Assembly (NCBI GenBank): GCA_029260765.1
Contig: JAJDCP010000057.1
Location: forward strand, 1 to 60,730
Direction: 5' to 3'
Length of the DNA: 60,730 bases
DNA from: Planctomycetota bacterium
GTDB lineage: Bacteria > Planctomycetota > J058 > JAJDCP01
Of the stretch, positions 17,239 through 28,642 are shown in pieces. The translations under genes were made by a program, and so were the position numbers. The notes beneath the pieces were generated by a model. It did not search any database. It saw nothing but the letters and a program-made list of their open reading frames with translations, and had not been told where the DNA came from. Position 1 is the first letter of the stretch, and the number at the start of each line of letters is the position of its first letter.

Positions 17239-18264
17239 TCAGCGCGGTCCCGGCCCGCCCGGCCCACCAGGACCCGGACGCGGCCCTGAGCCGCCTCCGG
17301 GTTGGGCGAGCCCAGCGAACATCTGCCGGCGCGAACCGCTCAAGCCCCGCAGCGCAGAATTCGGCAGGGAGAAGCTCGGCGTGTTCTGGGGCCTGCCGGG
17401 GGGCCCTCCACGCGGCTGCGGAATGTTCAGGGGAATCGACGGCATGTTGCGCAACGATTCCAGCGGATTCTCGGCTCCCAGGGTGTTGCGCACGAGCCCG
17501 TTGAGCACGTCCGCCAAGCTGTCCTGCAGGCCGAGCAGCCCCGCCGCATCGCCGTCGAGCAGCTTCTGCAACAGCCCGGAATCGACCCCCAGCAGCTCAC
17601 TGGCCCAGCCCGCCAGGGCCTCACTGTCCCCAAGCTCGAGGGGCAGGCTCTCGACGCCTGTCGTGCCGACCAGCCCGCAGACCTGCTCGTAGTAGCTCTG
17701 GATCTGCGAGGCCTCGTCCTGGTGCGGCACTGCGCGTGCCGCCGCGGCGGCATCAGAGGCGGCCCCGTAGCTGCTGATGCTGCCTTCCTCGTCGCTGCTG
17801 TCCGCCTCTCCCTCTGCGGAGGATTGCTCCTCGATGGCGGCCAGTGCGGCGGAGTAGAGCTCGTTCGCGTAGGAATAGATCTGATTGCAGACATCCTCGG
17901 CGTCATCGGCATCCAGCCAGCACTGGGGATGGTTGATCGCCTCATAGGCATCGCCAGACTTCAGCACGAACCAGATGCCCTGCTTCCCGCCCGGCCAATG
18001 CTGCGTCTCGCCAGGCACGGTCTGCGCCGCCACGCGGACCTCGAAGGTCTCGACCTGACCCACGCCCGAATACAGAATCTGGCTGAAACGCAGCTTGCCT
18101 TCACGCCAGCCATCGCGAGCGGGGCCGGGGGTGCGCAGGGTGGCGACGCCGATCAGCCGGCTTCGCGGAATCAGCTCCGCCACGCTCAGGCTCTCCCAGC
18201 CGTCGGCCAGCGCGCTCGACGTCCAGCAGAGCGCTAGTGTGAGCAGACAGGTCTTGTGCATCAT
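17239..18264 (-). CDS. Secreted protein with acidic middle and Pro/Gly-rich tail, 341 aa
   Basis: I do not recognise the family. It starts with a clear signal peptide (TCLLTLALCWTSSALADG, cleavage near residue 21) behind a strong AGGAGG site; ATG is at 18264 with a second ATG at 18261. Residues 25-125 form a compact domain with two cysteines (GKQGIWFVLKSGDAYEAINH, CWLDADDAEDVCNQIYSY). Residues 150-200 are Ser/Asp/Glu/Ala-rich. Residues 200-270 contain Leu-rich helices (LLGVDSGLLQKLLDGDAAGL). The last 60 residues are Pro/Gly/Arg-rich and end GPGGPGGPGPR. It is probably exported and partly disordered. It points the same way as the MATE gene upstream, with a gap of about 120 bp. Confidence 0.72.
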   Translation of the reverse strand: MMHKTCLLTLALCWTSSALADGWESLSVAELIPRSRLIGVATLRTPGPARDGWREGKLRFSQILYSGVGQVETFEVRVAAQTVPGETQHWPGGKQGIWFVLKSGDAYEAINHPQCWLDADDAEDVCNQIYSYANELYSAALAAIEEQSSAEGEADSSDEEGSISSYGAASDAAAAARAVPHQDEASQIQSYYEQVCGLVGTTGVESLPLELGDSEALAGWASELLGVDSGLLQKLLDGDAAGLLGLQDSLADVLNGLVRNTLGAENPLESLRNMPSIPLNIPQPRGGPPGRPQNTPSFSLPNSALRGLSGSRRQMFAGLAQPGGGSGPRPGPGGPGGPGPR

Positions 18265-18383
18265 ACGACAACCTCCTACGAAGTCGGGACTTGTGGCTGA
18301 TCCTCGTGGTCAGCCACGGACGGGGGTCTGGTCCTTCCCACGCGTTGCAGGGGTCTTCTCTGACACGACCCCCAGCGCGTGCC

Positions 18384-19841
18384 TCAATCAGCGTTTGGAG
18401 ACCTCAGACTCCGCTGGCTCGCCGTCCCTTCTCCGCGCCGCAGCTGAGCGAACAGCCGAAACAGCCAGACCACAAAGCTGAGGCTCGCCAGGGCACCGCC
18501 GACGATCAGGCCGAACGCCAGACCGTAGAAGGGCTCGTAGCCCCAATCTTGCGCGAGCCTGGCTCCCAGGATCGCACAGGGAAGGCCCAGGACGACGTAG
18601 CGCAGGGTCGCCATCACCAGGCCCGGACCACCGCGCTGCACGGCTTCGAAGACCGGGCGGCAGAGCATGAAGGGGAAGGCGACAAGCGCAGCCAGGGGCA
18701 CGAGGTAGCTCAGGGTGAAGGTCGCGAGCTGCCTCGTTGTCTCGGCTTCGCTCAAGAAACCTGCCAGCAGCCCTCCGCCGAAGTAGCACGCGGGCGCGAC
18801 GATCAGCAAGACCCAGGCAAGGGAGAGGGTGAATGCCTGACGAAGCCCTCGGCCGACCTCGGTCAGGTTGCCGGCCCCCACGTAGCGCGCGACGAAAGGC
18901 AGGACGGCGACGCCTGTCGCGATGATCGGCATCAGCGCGAGCACCACGACTTTGTGGTAGACCGCGTAGGCGGCCACAGCGGCGTCCGGCTCGGGAAAAT
19001 GGGCGAGGATGGCGTTGACCACGAAGTTCTCTGTGCCCATGAGCACGAAGGTCAGCGCCGAGGGCACCGCGAGCAGCAGCATCGCCACGAGCGGTCTCTC
19101 GAAGAGCCCCTCGGCGGTCATGCCCCGTTTTTTCGGCTGCGGCTTGCTGAGTCTGGGGCTCGCCTCGGCAGCCCAGAGCGCAATGCGAGCTGCTTCCAAG
19201 CGCCTGGCGCGGGACAGCGCATAAATCAAGCTGCCACCGCGCGCCAGGCCGGTCGCAAGTGCGATGCCGGCGATGCCCCAGCCAAAGACAAACAGAAAGA
19301 CAGTGTTCAGGACGAGGTTTCCGACCCCCGAAATGATCCCTGCGACCATGGTTGAGCGCGTGTCGTGATGAGCCTTGACGATCGAATCGGGGATCGCCGA
19401 CCAGAAGCCGAGAATAGCGACGCCGGCCAGGAGCACGGGGGCATAGATCCTGAAGTTCTCGACCACCAGCGGGTCCAGCTTTGCCGGCAGCAGGTGCTGA
19501 GCGAAGAGGAAGATGGCACCCGCGATGAGCAGGAAGAACGCGCCGAGGGCGACGACGATCAGAGTCGCCGTGCGACGCAGCTGGCGGATCCGTGGCTCGT
19601 TCTTCTCGCCAAAAGCCTTGCTGAGGAAACTCGTCAGGGCCGCAGAGGTACCTACCCAGCACGCGATGAAGCTGAATTCCAGAGGAAAGGAGAGCCCGAT
19701 TCCAGCGATGGCCGCATCGGGATTCTCGAGCCGGCTGGCATAGGGCAAGTCGATCGAAGAGAGCAGCCCGCGGGCCATGAAGCTGATCATCAGTGGCCAG
19801 GAGAGAGACCACAGCGTCTTGGCCTTCGATGCGCTTGTCAC
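18384..19841 (-). CDS. MATE-family multidrug/solute efflux transporter, 485 aa
   Basis: An inner-membrane cation-driven antiporter. About twelve hydrophobic helices are visible, beginning with LWSLSWPLMISFMARGL, which is the MATE N-terminal signature (a Pro-containing first helix followed by a segment including IDLPYASRL). The second half repeats the pattern (FERPLVAMLLLAVPSALTFV with ENFVVNAIL). The start is GTG 19839-19841, because AAGGAG lies 8 bases upstream; the frame is open further back to 20195 but that extension is not protein-like. The substrate cannot be told. No regulator is adjacent. Confidence 0.88.
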   Translation of the reverse strand: MTSASKAKTLWSLSWPLMISFMARGLLSSIDLPYASRLENPDAAIAGIGLSFPLEFSFIACWVGTSAALTSFLSKAFGEKNEPRIRQLRRTATLIVVALGAFFLLIAGAIFLFAQHLLPAKLDPLVVENFRIYAPVLLAGVAILGFWSAIPDSIVKAHHDTRSTMVAGIISGVGNLVLNTVFLFVFGWGIAGIALATGLARGGSLIYALSRARRLEAARIALWAAEASPRLSKPQPKKRGMTAEGLFERPLVAMLLLAVPSALTFVLMGTENFVVNAILAHFPEPDAAVAAYAVYHKVVVLALMPIIATGVAVLPFVARYVGAGNLTEVGRGLRQAFTLSLAWVLLIVAPACYFGGGLLAGFLSEAETTRQLATFTLSYLVPLAALVAFPFMLCRPVFEAVQRGGPGLVMATLRYVVLGLPCAILGARLAQDWGYEPFYGLAFGLIVGGALASLSFVVWLFRLFAQLRRGEGTASQRSLRSPNAD

Positions 19842-20286
19842 AGGCTCACTCCTTGCACGGCACGCAATGCTCAGCTCCAAAGGAGCGACCGCGTCAACGT
19901 AGCCCTGTCCTTGCAGTTGGTCAAATGGAAGCTGCTCCAGCTCATGTCGGTCGCTGGCATTTCGCAAGGGGAACAACCGCGAGCGCCATAGCATCTGTGT
20001 AGACAACGCGGTGGTGGTCTCGACAAGCCCATGCCTCCCTAGCGTTTCCAGCCGATGAGCGAAACACTTGGTCTGGAGGTCATCGGTCCGGTACCATCGG
20101 TGTGCGCGAGGGAAGCGGAGGAATCGCAGAGCAAGCAGGCTCCGGCTTGCTGTGCTGTTGGCGAGGTGCCAGGGGATACCCCAGGCGTCACCCAACGCAT
20201 GAGACCGGGCGCTCGAGGCAGTGCGCGCCGAGATCCGCGATCCGCTCGGATGCTCCGCGACGTTCCAACCCCCACTGGTTCTTGGT
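19842..20286. other. Divergent intergenic region between the MATE gene and the glycan cassette
   Basis: About 445 bases with no convincing gene. It must carry the promoters of both flanking transcription units, but I cannot place them with confidence. Confidence 0.4.
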
Positions 20287-21165
20287 ATGCCCGCAATCCA
20301 GCGTCCTGACTCTGCAGCCCCTCAGATCACAATCCTGCTCTTGAATTTCAAGCGGCCGCAGAACATCTCGATCATTCTGGACGGCATCGCAAGACAGACG
20401 CTGCCCGCCCGGGTCTTTCTGTGGAACAACGGCGAGGTGGATGTCAACTCCCCTCAGATCGACTGGTACGAGCGTTCCGACGTGAACGTCGGCTGTATGG
20501 CCCGCTGGCGGATGGCCCAAAGAGCCAAGACGCCGTTCGTCATGTCGATGGACGATGATCTTTGTTTCAGCAGAAACGACGTCTTGCAGCAGATTGTCCA
20601 GACCCTGAACCATCCGGACAATCGAAACCGAATCGTGGGCATGGCGGGAATGTGTTTCGACAGATTTCCACTCTACAAGTTCCGCCGCACTGTGTCCTGC
20701 CGTCGCTATCAAGACAAGCAATGCCTGAGGTACGAAGAGAGTACAACGCTGCTCCTTCGGGACACTGCCGTCGACATGATCATGGGAAGGCTCATGGCCT
20801 TCCGGAGGAACCTGTTGGAAGGGCTCTGGCTGCCCGACGAGCGTGAAGACGACATTTTTCTCAGTGCTACAGTCGCAGGCGGAACCCGCAAGCATCACAG
20901 AGTTCCCGCTGTCCTGAACGATGCGTTCTATGAGTTGCCCGAGCTTGGCGTCGGGAATTGGCAGCAACCGGGGCACTTTCCGAGCAGAGAACGTGCTCTC
21001 TGGAAGTATTTTGCTCCCCATGGCCTGGCAGGGAGCAAGCGGACGCAAGATCTGTTCCTCATCCTGAACCGGCTCCTGGCCAGGGCCAAGAGGAAGGCTG
21101 ATCGGATTCCGGGGATGCAGCGTATCCTCAAGGCAGTGAGACGCAGAGGGGCGTCTCCGGAATGA
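20287..21165 (+). CDS. Glycosyltransferase (GT-A fold, family-2-like), 292 aa
   Basis: Opens with ITILLLNFKRPQNISIILDG, the first nucleotide-sugar-binding strand of GT-A enzymes. It then has VFLWNNGEVDV, NVGCMARWRMAQRAKTPFVM and MSMDDDLCF, in which the DDD is the metal/nucleotide-binding DxD motif. A later DEREDDIFLS supplies the acidic catalytic-base region. It resembles GT2 enzymes with some likeness to exostosin-type (GT64) domains. It is the first of three same-strand genes (next at 21289, then 22231), which suggests a joint job in making a surface glycan. Base composition of the cassette is visibly more A/T-rich than its surroundings, hinting at horizontal acquisition. The start at ATG 20287 is chosen because the protein fold starts directly after it. 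Confidence 0.82.
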   Translation: MPAIQRPDSAAPQITILLLNFKRPQNISIILDGIARQTLPARVFLWNNGEVDVNSPQIDWYERSDVNVGCMARWRMAQRAKTPFVMSMDDDLCFSRNDVLQQIVQTLNHPDNRNRIVGMAGMCFDRFPLYKFRRTVSCRRYQDKQCLRYEESTTLLLRDTAVDMIMGRLMAFRRNLLEGLWLPDEREDDIFLSATVAGGTRKHHRVPAVLNDAFYELPELGVGNWQQPGHFPSRERALWKYFAPHGLAGSKRTQDLFLILNRLLARAKRKADRIPGMQRILKAVRRRGASPE

Positions 21166-21288
21166 CATGGACCTCCAACGGCAGATCGCAGGCTCGCGAA
21201 AGAGGAACCCGTCCATGGTCACACACAACCGCAAGCGAGACTCCTGCATCCGCGGAGCAGCCAGGGTGCACGGGCAGACGGGCGCCCC

Positions 21289-22227
21289 ATGAGTCTGCTC
21301 CGAGACCTCGCCCGGATGCGCACGTGCGATGCGTACCGAGCGTCCAGGATTGCGCAGCAATTCAAAGACGTTACGCGGACTTTGAGCATCAGCAATGTCT
21401 TCAACCCAAGCTTCTATGTTGATGAGCAGCTCAAGATCTTTGCCTTCAGGGCGATCCCGTCCGGTTCAAATTGTCTCACTTCCTACGTGTCGATTGAAAC
21501 TCCGTCAGAACGAAGCATCGTCAATCTGAGCAGAGACTATTGTGAAGAGCTGCAGGTGGTCAGGCTCATCGATCCCAAGGTCACCAAATTGGGAGAGGAC
21601 TACTATCTGACCTTCAATTCGGGGTGGATCCCGGGGGGCAACGATCTGTTCGTCATGAAGATCCATCCACGCCTTGAGCGTCCCAAACGAGTACGCTATC
21701 GGCATCGGAAACCGCAGGAGCGCAACTGGGCTTTCTTCTCGGAGAGAGAGGACATCTACGCACTCTATTGGATCAACCCCCTGAAGATCCTCCGCCTTCG
21801 TGCAGAGGATGCGACCTCCTGGGAGATGGAGGATTTTTTCCAGGGGCGCCCGGAGAAGGGTCTCTCAAGCCAACTCACCGTTGGAACGCCGCTGACCCAG
21901 ATCCAGGGCAGATATGGATTCGTCGCTCACAAGAAGCACTTCTTTTTCCAAAAGAAGATCTATCTAGGGAGGTTTTGCTTGCTCGACTTTCACAGGAAGC
22001 GGATCGAGCTGGGGAAAGACTGGCTGGTGCATTCGTATGCAAGCCTGATTGGGAGTCGCATCAAGCACAACGACAACCTCTTGTCCTGCACATACTTCTC
22101 TGGGATTCAAGCTCTCGGAGACTCGCTGACGCTGGGATACGGAATCAATGACGTCGATTATGGATTCTCCAAGCATCGTCTTGGCGAGTTGGCTTCGTTG
22201 CCATCTTCTGACATAGGGCCCACATGA
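21289..22227 (+). CDS. Probable five-bladed beta-propeller protein of the glycan cassette, 312 aa
   Basis: No certain family. SISNVFNPSFYVDEQLKIFA, then VRLIDPKVTKLGEDYYLTFN and a closing LGYGINDVDYGFSK resemble the repeating strands of five-bladed propeller glycosidases and phosphorylases (GH43/GH130 group: NPS, DPRVTKxxxxYYxTY, YGxxDxxxGxA). The placement between two glycosyltransferases supports a glycan-related role, either enzyme or carbohydrate-binding. It lacks a signal peptide, so it would act in the cytoplasm. The stop at 22225-22227 lies 3 bases before the next ATG. Whether the catalytic residues are present cannot be judged without an alignment. Confidence 0.6.
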   Translation: MSLLRDLARMRTCDAYRASRIAQQFKDVTRTLSISNVFNPSFYVDEQLKIFAFRAIPSGSNCLTSYVSIETPSERSIVNLSRDYCEELQVVRLIDPKVTKLGEDYYLTFNSGWIPGGNDLFVMKIHPRLERPKRVRYRHRKPQERNWAFFSEREDIYALYWINPLKILRLRAEDATSWEMEDFFQGRPEKGLSSQLTVGTPLTQIQGRYGFVAHKKHFFFQKKIYLGRFCLLDFHRKRIELGKDWLVHSYASLIGSRIKHNDNLLSCTYFSGIQALGDSLTLGYGINDVDYGFSKHRLGELASLPSSDIGPT

Positions 22228-22230
22228 CCC

Positions 22231-23166
22231 ATGCGGATTAGACTCGGAATTGTCTCGGAGACCAGCGACGGCTTCCTCAATCAAGCCAAGCTCTGCCTCT
22301 ACAGCCTGCGGACCAATGCAGGCGCACTTCGTTCAATTCCTGTCACGCTGATCACCAACAGTGAACCGCTCAGCTCAACAGAGATGTCGTTTTTCGAACA
22401 GAATTTCTCTCCGATTGATTTCGTAACGTCTCCCAGGTTGGGTGCCATCCCGCACACCTCGAAGTTGAACGTGTTCTACGCCATCGACCCTTCGTCATAC
22501 GACATACTTCTCTATCTCGACTGTGACACGGTCATCCGGAAGCCTCTCGACGGGATCGCTGATCCGATCATCGCTGGCGCTCAATTCGTTTGCCGGCGGG
22601 GTGGAGAGACGGACCGCAATCGCTTCGTGGACTTCACCGGTTTGGTGGGTCGCTATTGGGGGCAAGGCCCCAAGCATCAAGTGCGCTTTGAAGGTGCGAG
22701 TGAGTGGCCGATGTTCAATACAGGAGTCTTTCTTGCGACTCCTGACGCGGTTCGAAAGATCCGCCGCGACGCGGTCGAATTGACCTACGCGCTCTTCAAT
22801 GAATGGCAGAGATGCGACGCTCGAGAAACTCTGCCGTTGCTCAGGAAGTTGTATCGGCGCGGAATCCTGTCGAGTCGCAAACCGGTCCTGGAGAGCTGGC
22901 CGATCGAGCAAGGTGCGGTGGCGCTTGCGTGCATCAAAGCCGGGGTCTCGGTGGCGTATCTCGACGAGACCTACAACTCCTGGGGGAATCTGGACTTCCA
23001 CATCCTCCACTGTTTCAAGTCGGCGTACGCATTCGACCGCTCGACAATGTTCTCGGACAGGGCGGCGCGCTGGCTCGAGGACTACTCCAAGAGCGATCTA
23101 CGCGGAAAGACATTCCTGGCACGCACCATCATCGACTTCCAGCGCGAAGTCCTGGGCCGCTCCTGA
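22231..23166 (+). CDS. Glycosyltransferase (GT8-like / nucleotide-diphospho-sugar transferase), 311 aa
   Basis: GT-A fold enzyme: RLGIVSETSDGFLNQAKLCL, then VTLITNSEPLSSTEMSFF and the diagnostic LLYLDCDTVIRKPL, whose DCD is the metal-binding DxD. NTGVFLATPDAVRKI and the terminal SWGNLDFHILHCF (His that binds diphosphate in GT8-like enzymes) complete the pattern. It is the last gene of the cassette, and a GCCCTGGC/GCCAGGGC hairpin follows. The sugar donor and acceptor are unknown. Confidence 0.82.
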   Translation: MRIRLGIVSETSDGFLNQAKLCLYSLRTNAGALRSIPVTLITNSEPLSSTEMSFFEQNFSPIDFVTSPRLGAIPHTSKLNVFYAIDPSSYDILLYLDCDTVIRKPLDGIADPIIAGAQFVCRRGGETDRNRFVDFTGLVGRYWGQGPKHQVRFEGASEWPMFNTGVFLATPDAVRKIRRDAVELTYALFNEWQRCDARETLPLLRKLYRRGILSSRKPVLESWPIEQGAVALACIKAGVSVAYLDETYNSWGNLDFHILHCFKSAYAFDRSTMFSDRAARWLEDYSKSDLRGKTFLARTIIDFQREVLGRS

Positions 23167-23187
23167 TCTGACCCTTGGCGGACGAGA

Positions 23188-23228
23188 GCCCTGGCCCGCT
23201 CTACTCCGTGCAGGGCGGACGCCAGGGC
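23188..23228 (+). terminator. Hairpin after the glycan cassette
   Basis: GCCCTGGC (23188-23195) and GCCAGGGC (23221-23228) can pair. There is no T-tract, so it may be a weak or factor-assisted terminator or an mRNA 3' stabiliser. Confidence 0.4.
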
Positions 23229-23381
23229 GGGCGTTGCAAAGAACCCCATGGTCGATGTATCTTCGCCAGCATCCTCCTCGTCCACAGAAGGCAGGCAGGA
23301 GGAATCCTTCCAGCGATCTGCACCCCGAACTGTGGCACATAACCCGCCAACGCCCAGAAAAAGGCGGACCTGCGAGGGACT

Positions 23382-24566
23382 ATGGAATTTCCGACAACGC
23401 TCTTCCAAGCATTGGACAACGCGCATCCCGAGGCCGCGCGCCAGCTGTTGACGGAGAGACTCGACAGCCTGTCACGTGCGGAACGGGTCGCGGAGCTGTT
23501 CTGGTGGGTGCTGCTGCCGCCACCGGAGGCCCACGACTGGCTTGAGCAGAACCTGCCCAGCGCCGTCGCGCAACAGTGGGGCGTGGTGGCCGCGCTGAGC
23601 CAGATGCCCTGGAGCCGCTTGCATCAGTGGCTGGAGCGAGGCCGTCCGCACAACCTCGCCGCGCTGGATGCACTGCTGGCGTACCGCAAGCCGGCCGCCA
23701 ATATGTCGCCGCTGCACCAGGAGTGCGCCCCCACGCTGCCCGACCCTCCCACGTTGGAGGTGCTGACCGTTGCGCTTGAGCGTGCCCAGGAGCGGGATGC
23801 GTCGCCACGGGCGGAGAACAACTGCGCCACCATCCTGCGGCTGGCCGGCGAGATCTGTCGCCACGAACCACGGGATCGACCCGTCAGCGCGATCGCCCGC
23901 AAGTTCCTGCAAGAAGGGCAGCAGGCGGCCCAAGATGAGGAGCTCAGCACACAAGCGCTGCAAGCGCACTATGATCGCTTCTTCGGCGCGGACGGCACGG
24001 TGTGGCACGACTTCCACCCCCAGCACCCGATCCACGTCCACCACTATGGACCCACAAAGAATCGCCGCTACGAGCTACTTCTCAGCGAGGGCATCAGCTT
24101 CGCGCCGATGCAGGTCGGAGAGCACGCTGCAACTCCTTATGTTGAGTTCATGCTGTGCCTGCCCGAGGGCTGGTTTGGCGACGCGCCGGGCGCTGGCGCG
24201 CTCTTGGAGGACAACCCCCAGAGCTGGCCGGTCCAAATGCTGCAGAACCTGGGCCGCTATCCCCACACCTCCGGCCGCTGCCTGGCCCTTGGCGACAGGA
24301 TCCGGCTCTTCGAGGCGCCCGAGGGATTCCCCGGGAGCAGTATGACCTCGATCCTGTTGCTGCGCAGCGAGCAGTTCCCAGACGACTTCGACCAGGTGCC
24401 TCGCGGCGATGGCAGCGCGATCGAGATCCTGGTGCTCCATCCGCTGTACGCTGAAGAACATCGACTGGTCGCCGAACAAGGCCTCAACGCTTTGCTCGAT
24501 CGCTTCGAGGCGGCGCAGGTGTCCGAGATCTGGAGGCTCGACCGACCCAACACCTGCGCAGACTGA
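23382..24566 (+). CDS. Suppressor-of-fused (SUFU) domain protein with N-terminal helical extension, 394 aa
   Basis: Residues about 205-385 show the bacterial SUFU-like pattern: IHVHHYGPTKNRRYELLLSE, SFAPMQV, PYVEFMLCLPEGWF, WPVQMLQNLGRYPHTSGRCL, LLLRSEQFPDDF and IEILVLHPLYAEE. Bacterial SUFU proteins are cytoplasmic, often act as immunity or protein-binding modules, and are frequently encoded in accessory loci. The first 200 residues are helical and not recognised (possibly HEAT/TPR-like). The start is ATG 23382 behind GAGGGA. No toxin partner is visible next to it. Confidence 0.8.
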   Translation: MEFPTTLFQALDNAHPEAARQLLTERLDSLSRAERVAELFWWVLLPPPEAHDWLEQNLPSAVAQQWGVVAALSQMPWSRLHQWLERGRPHNLAALDALLAYRKPAANMSPLHQECAPTLPDPPTLEVLTVALERAQERDASPRAENNCATILRLAGEICRHEPRDRPVSAIARKFLQEGQQAAQDEELSTQALQAHYDRFFGADGTVWHDFHPQHPIHVHHYGPTKNRRYELLLSEGISFAPMQVGEHAATPYVEFMLCLPEGWFGDAPGAGALLEDNPQSWPVQMLQNLGRYPHTSGRCLALGDRIRLFEAPEGFPGSSMTSILLLRSEQFPDDFDQVPRGDGSAIEILVLHPLYAEEHRLVAEQGLNALLDRFEAAQVSEIWRLDRPNTCAD

Positions 24567-24867
24567 GCGCGTCCCATCACGGGGCCCGCGTGGAGCTGGG
24601 TGGGAGGCGGGATGCCGTCCCGTGGCCGGATCCGGATCCGGATCCCATCGAGCCTACTCGCCGGCCAGCCGGCTCTGGGAAGAGCTGTCGCACTGTCTAG
24701 CGGAAGTGCGCGAGGATCGTGCCGAGGGGCACCGAGTCGGGAAGGGGGCGGAAGTCCGCGGGAAGGGCCACACTTGCCATTGTTGGCGTCTCACCGCCCC
24801 AAGGATGCGTGCAGGTTGCTCGTGACCGTTTTGACCATGGCTCGATTTTTTCGAGCAGTCTACCCAC
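24567..24867. other. Intergenic region between convergent genes
   Basis: About 300 bases holding a short GATCCGGATCCGGATCC stretch at 24629-24645 and no recognisable gene. Confidence 0.4.
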
Positions 24868-25449
24868 TCATCGAGGCAACCTGTAAGGTGCCATCAGCTC
24901 CACCACCACACCCTCCTCGAGCCCCGCCCGCAAGGCCTGGTAACGGGCCTCGTCGATGCCCAGGCGCGCGAGCCACAGACCGAAATAGCGGGCCAGTCGC
25001 GCACTGCCCGGGTGCGTCCCCCGGTGGTGTTTCTCGAAGTCCTTGCGGTTCTGCAGCTTATCTGCCCGCAGCATGTCGTTGACCTCCGCCAGTGGGCTGA
25101 GCACGATCGACTCCGGCCCGGCCAGCTCGCCGTGCGCCAGACTGCGGTTGGCGATGTGGCGGTATTCCAGACACAGCAGCAGAACACGCCTCGGGATGGC
25201 CCGCAGCAGCTCAGGCTGCCCCGCGCAGTGAAGCAGGTCCGCATCGGCCTGGAAGAGCGGATGCAGGCAATAGGCAGCCCGGGCGTCCCCACTGGCCTGC
25301 AGCTGGTCGAGCAACCAGAACCCTTCGTCGATGTGCTGCAGCAGCGGAACCCCACTGCGTTCGGCACAGCGTCCTCCGTAGAACTCCTGGATCTGCCGGT
25401 AGGCCTGGCTCTGCGGCGCGTCGAGCTGGACGGTCTGGGGGCCTGCCAT
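24868..25449 (-). CDS. HD-domain-like protein lacking the HD doublet, 193 aa
   Basis: The helix order looks like a RelA/SpoT-type HD fold: RSGVPLLQHIDEGFWLLDQL parallels GxPYIxHxxxVAxIL, and AAYCLHPLFQADADLL sits where AALLHDxVED would be. MLRADKLQNRKDFEKHHRGT is the third recognisable block. The HD doublet is replaced by HP, so metal-dependent hydrolysis is doubtful. It could be an inactive or divergent member. The family resemblance is my inference from the pattern. It is the third gene of the leuS operon, starting (ATG 25449) 3 bases after the MauE-like stop. No membrane segments. Confidence 0.55.
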   Translation of the reverse strand: MAGPQTVQLDAPQSQAYRQIQEFYGGRCAERSGVPLLQHIDEGFWLLDQLQASGDARAAYCLHPLFQADADLLHCAGQPELLRAIPRRVLLLCLEYRHIANRSLAHGELAGPESIVLSPLAEVNDMLRADKLQNRKDFEKHHRGTHPGSARLARYFGLWLARLGIDEARYQALRAGLEEGVVVELMAPYRLPR

Positions 25450-25452
25450 CGC

Positions 25453-25917
25453 TTAGAGCCTCGGTGTGGAAGGTGGCTGGTTCTCGCCTCCGGCGGGCGC
25501 CGCCGGCCTGCCCGGCCAGACCACGAACGCCAACGCCACGGCCAGCAAGAGCAGGTTGCTGAGCAGCTTGTCTGCCGAGACGGTCTCACTGCCCAGACCC
25601 AGGCAGCCGCAGCTGATCTCGAGGCCCTGCTGCAGCGCCCAGCCGATCGCGAGGCTGTACAGCCCAAGCTGCACACTGACCAGCAGCGCGCTGGCGCGCA
25701 CCCAGAGGCCGCTGCCCAACGCCAGCCCCGTCACCAGCTCGAGCCAGGGCAGGCCGAAAGCGACCAGGTTGGTCGCCTCCCAGGGAATCAGCCGGTAGGC
25801 GTTGACCGCACGAGCAAAGGCGAGCGGGTCGCGCAGCTTCAGCCACGCCGACCAGACAAACAGCCCCCCCAGCAACACCCGGACGAGCAGCTTCAGCGCC
25901 TTCCAGCGCGCGACCAC
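25453..25917 (-). CDS. MauE/DoxX-like membrane protein, 154 aa
   Basis: Four hydrophobic helices with the MauE signature. LLGGLFVWSAWLKLRDPLAF, then AVNAYRLIPWEATNL, LPWLELVTGLALGSGLW and, after the third helix, CGCLG (a CxC redox-like pair). MauE was named from methylamine dehydrogenase maturation, where it helps disulfide formation, but relatives are widespread and usually linked to thiol chemistry in the periplasm. The gene starts at GTG 25915-25917, 10 bases after leuS, and is followed 3 bases later by the HD-like gene. Linkage to leuS is probably transcriptional convenience. The Pro-rich C-terminal tail is low complexity. Confidence 0.82.
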   Translation of the reverse strand: MVARWKALKLLVRVLLGGLFVWSAWLKLRDPLAFARAVNAYRLIPWEATNLVAFGLPWLELVTGLALGSGLWVRASALLVSVQLGLYSLAIGWALQQGLEISCGCLGLGSETVSADKLLSNLLLLAVALAFVVWPGRPAAPAGGENQPPSTPRL

Positions 25918-25927
25918 AGCCGGCGCC

Positions 25928-28450
<2,523 letters not shown>

Positions 28451-28642
28451 GGCTTCCTCGTTTCGTACGGGAGGGGCGCCCCGGCAGCCGAGGCGAAGCA
28501 GACGATTGAAACGCGCACCCGGGGCCCCGTCAACAGACAATTTGGGCCGGAAGCCCCGGACCGAGCTGAAGTTTGGTCTTGGAGCCGCGGCGGCAACACG
28601 GTACAAATGACACAACGCGCTATCCAAAGTTAAGGAGAGATC

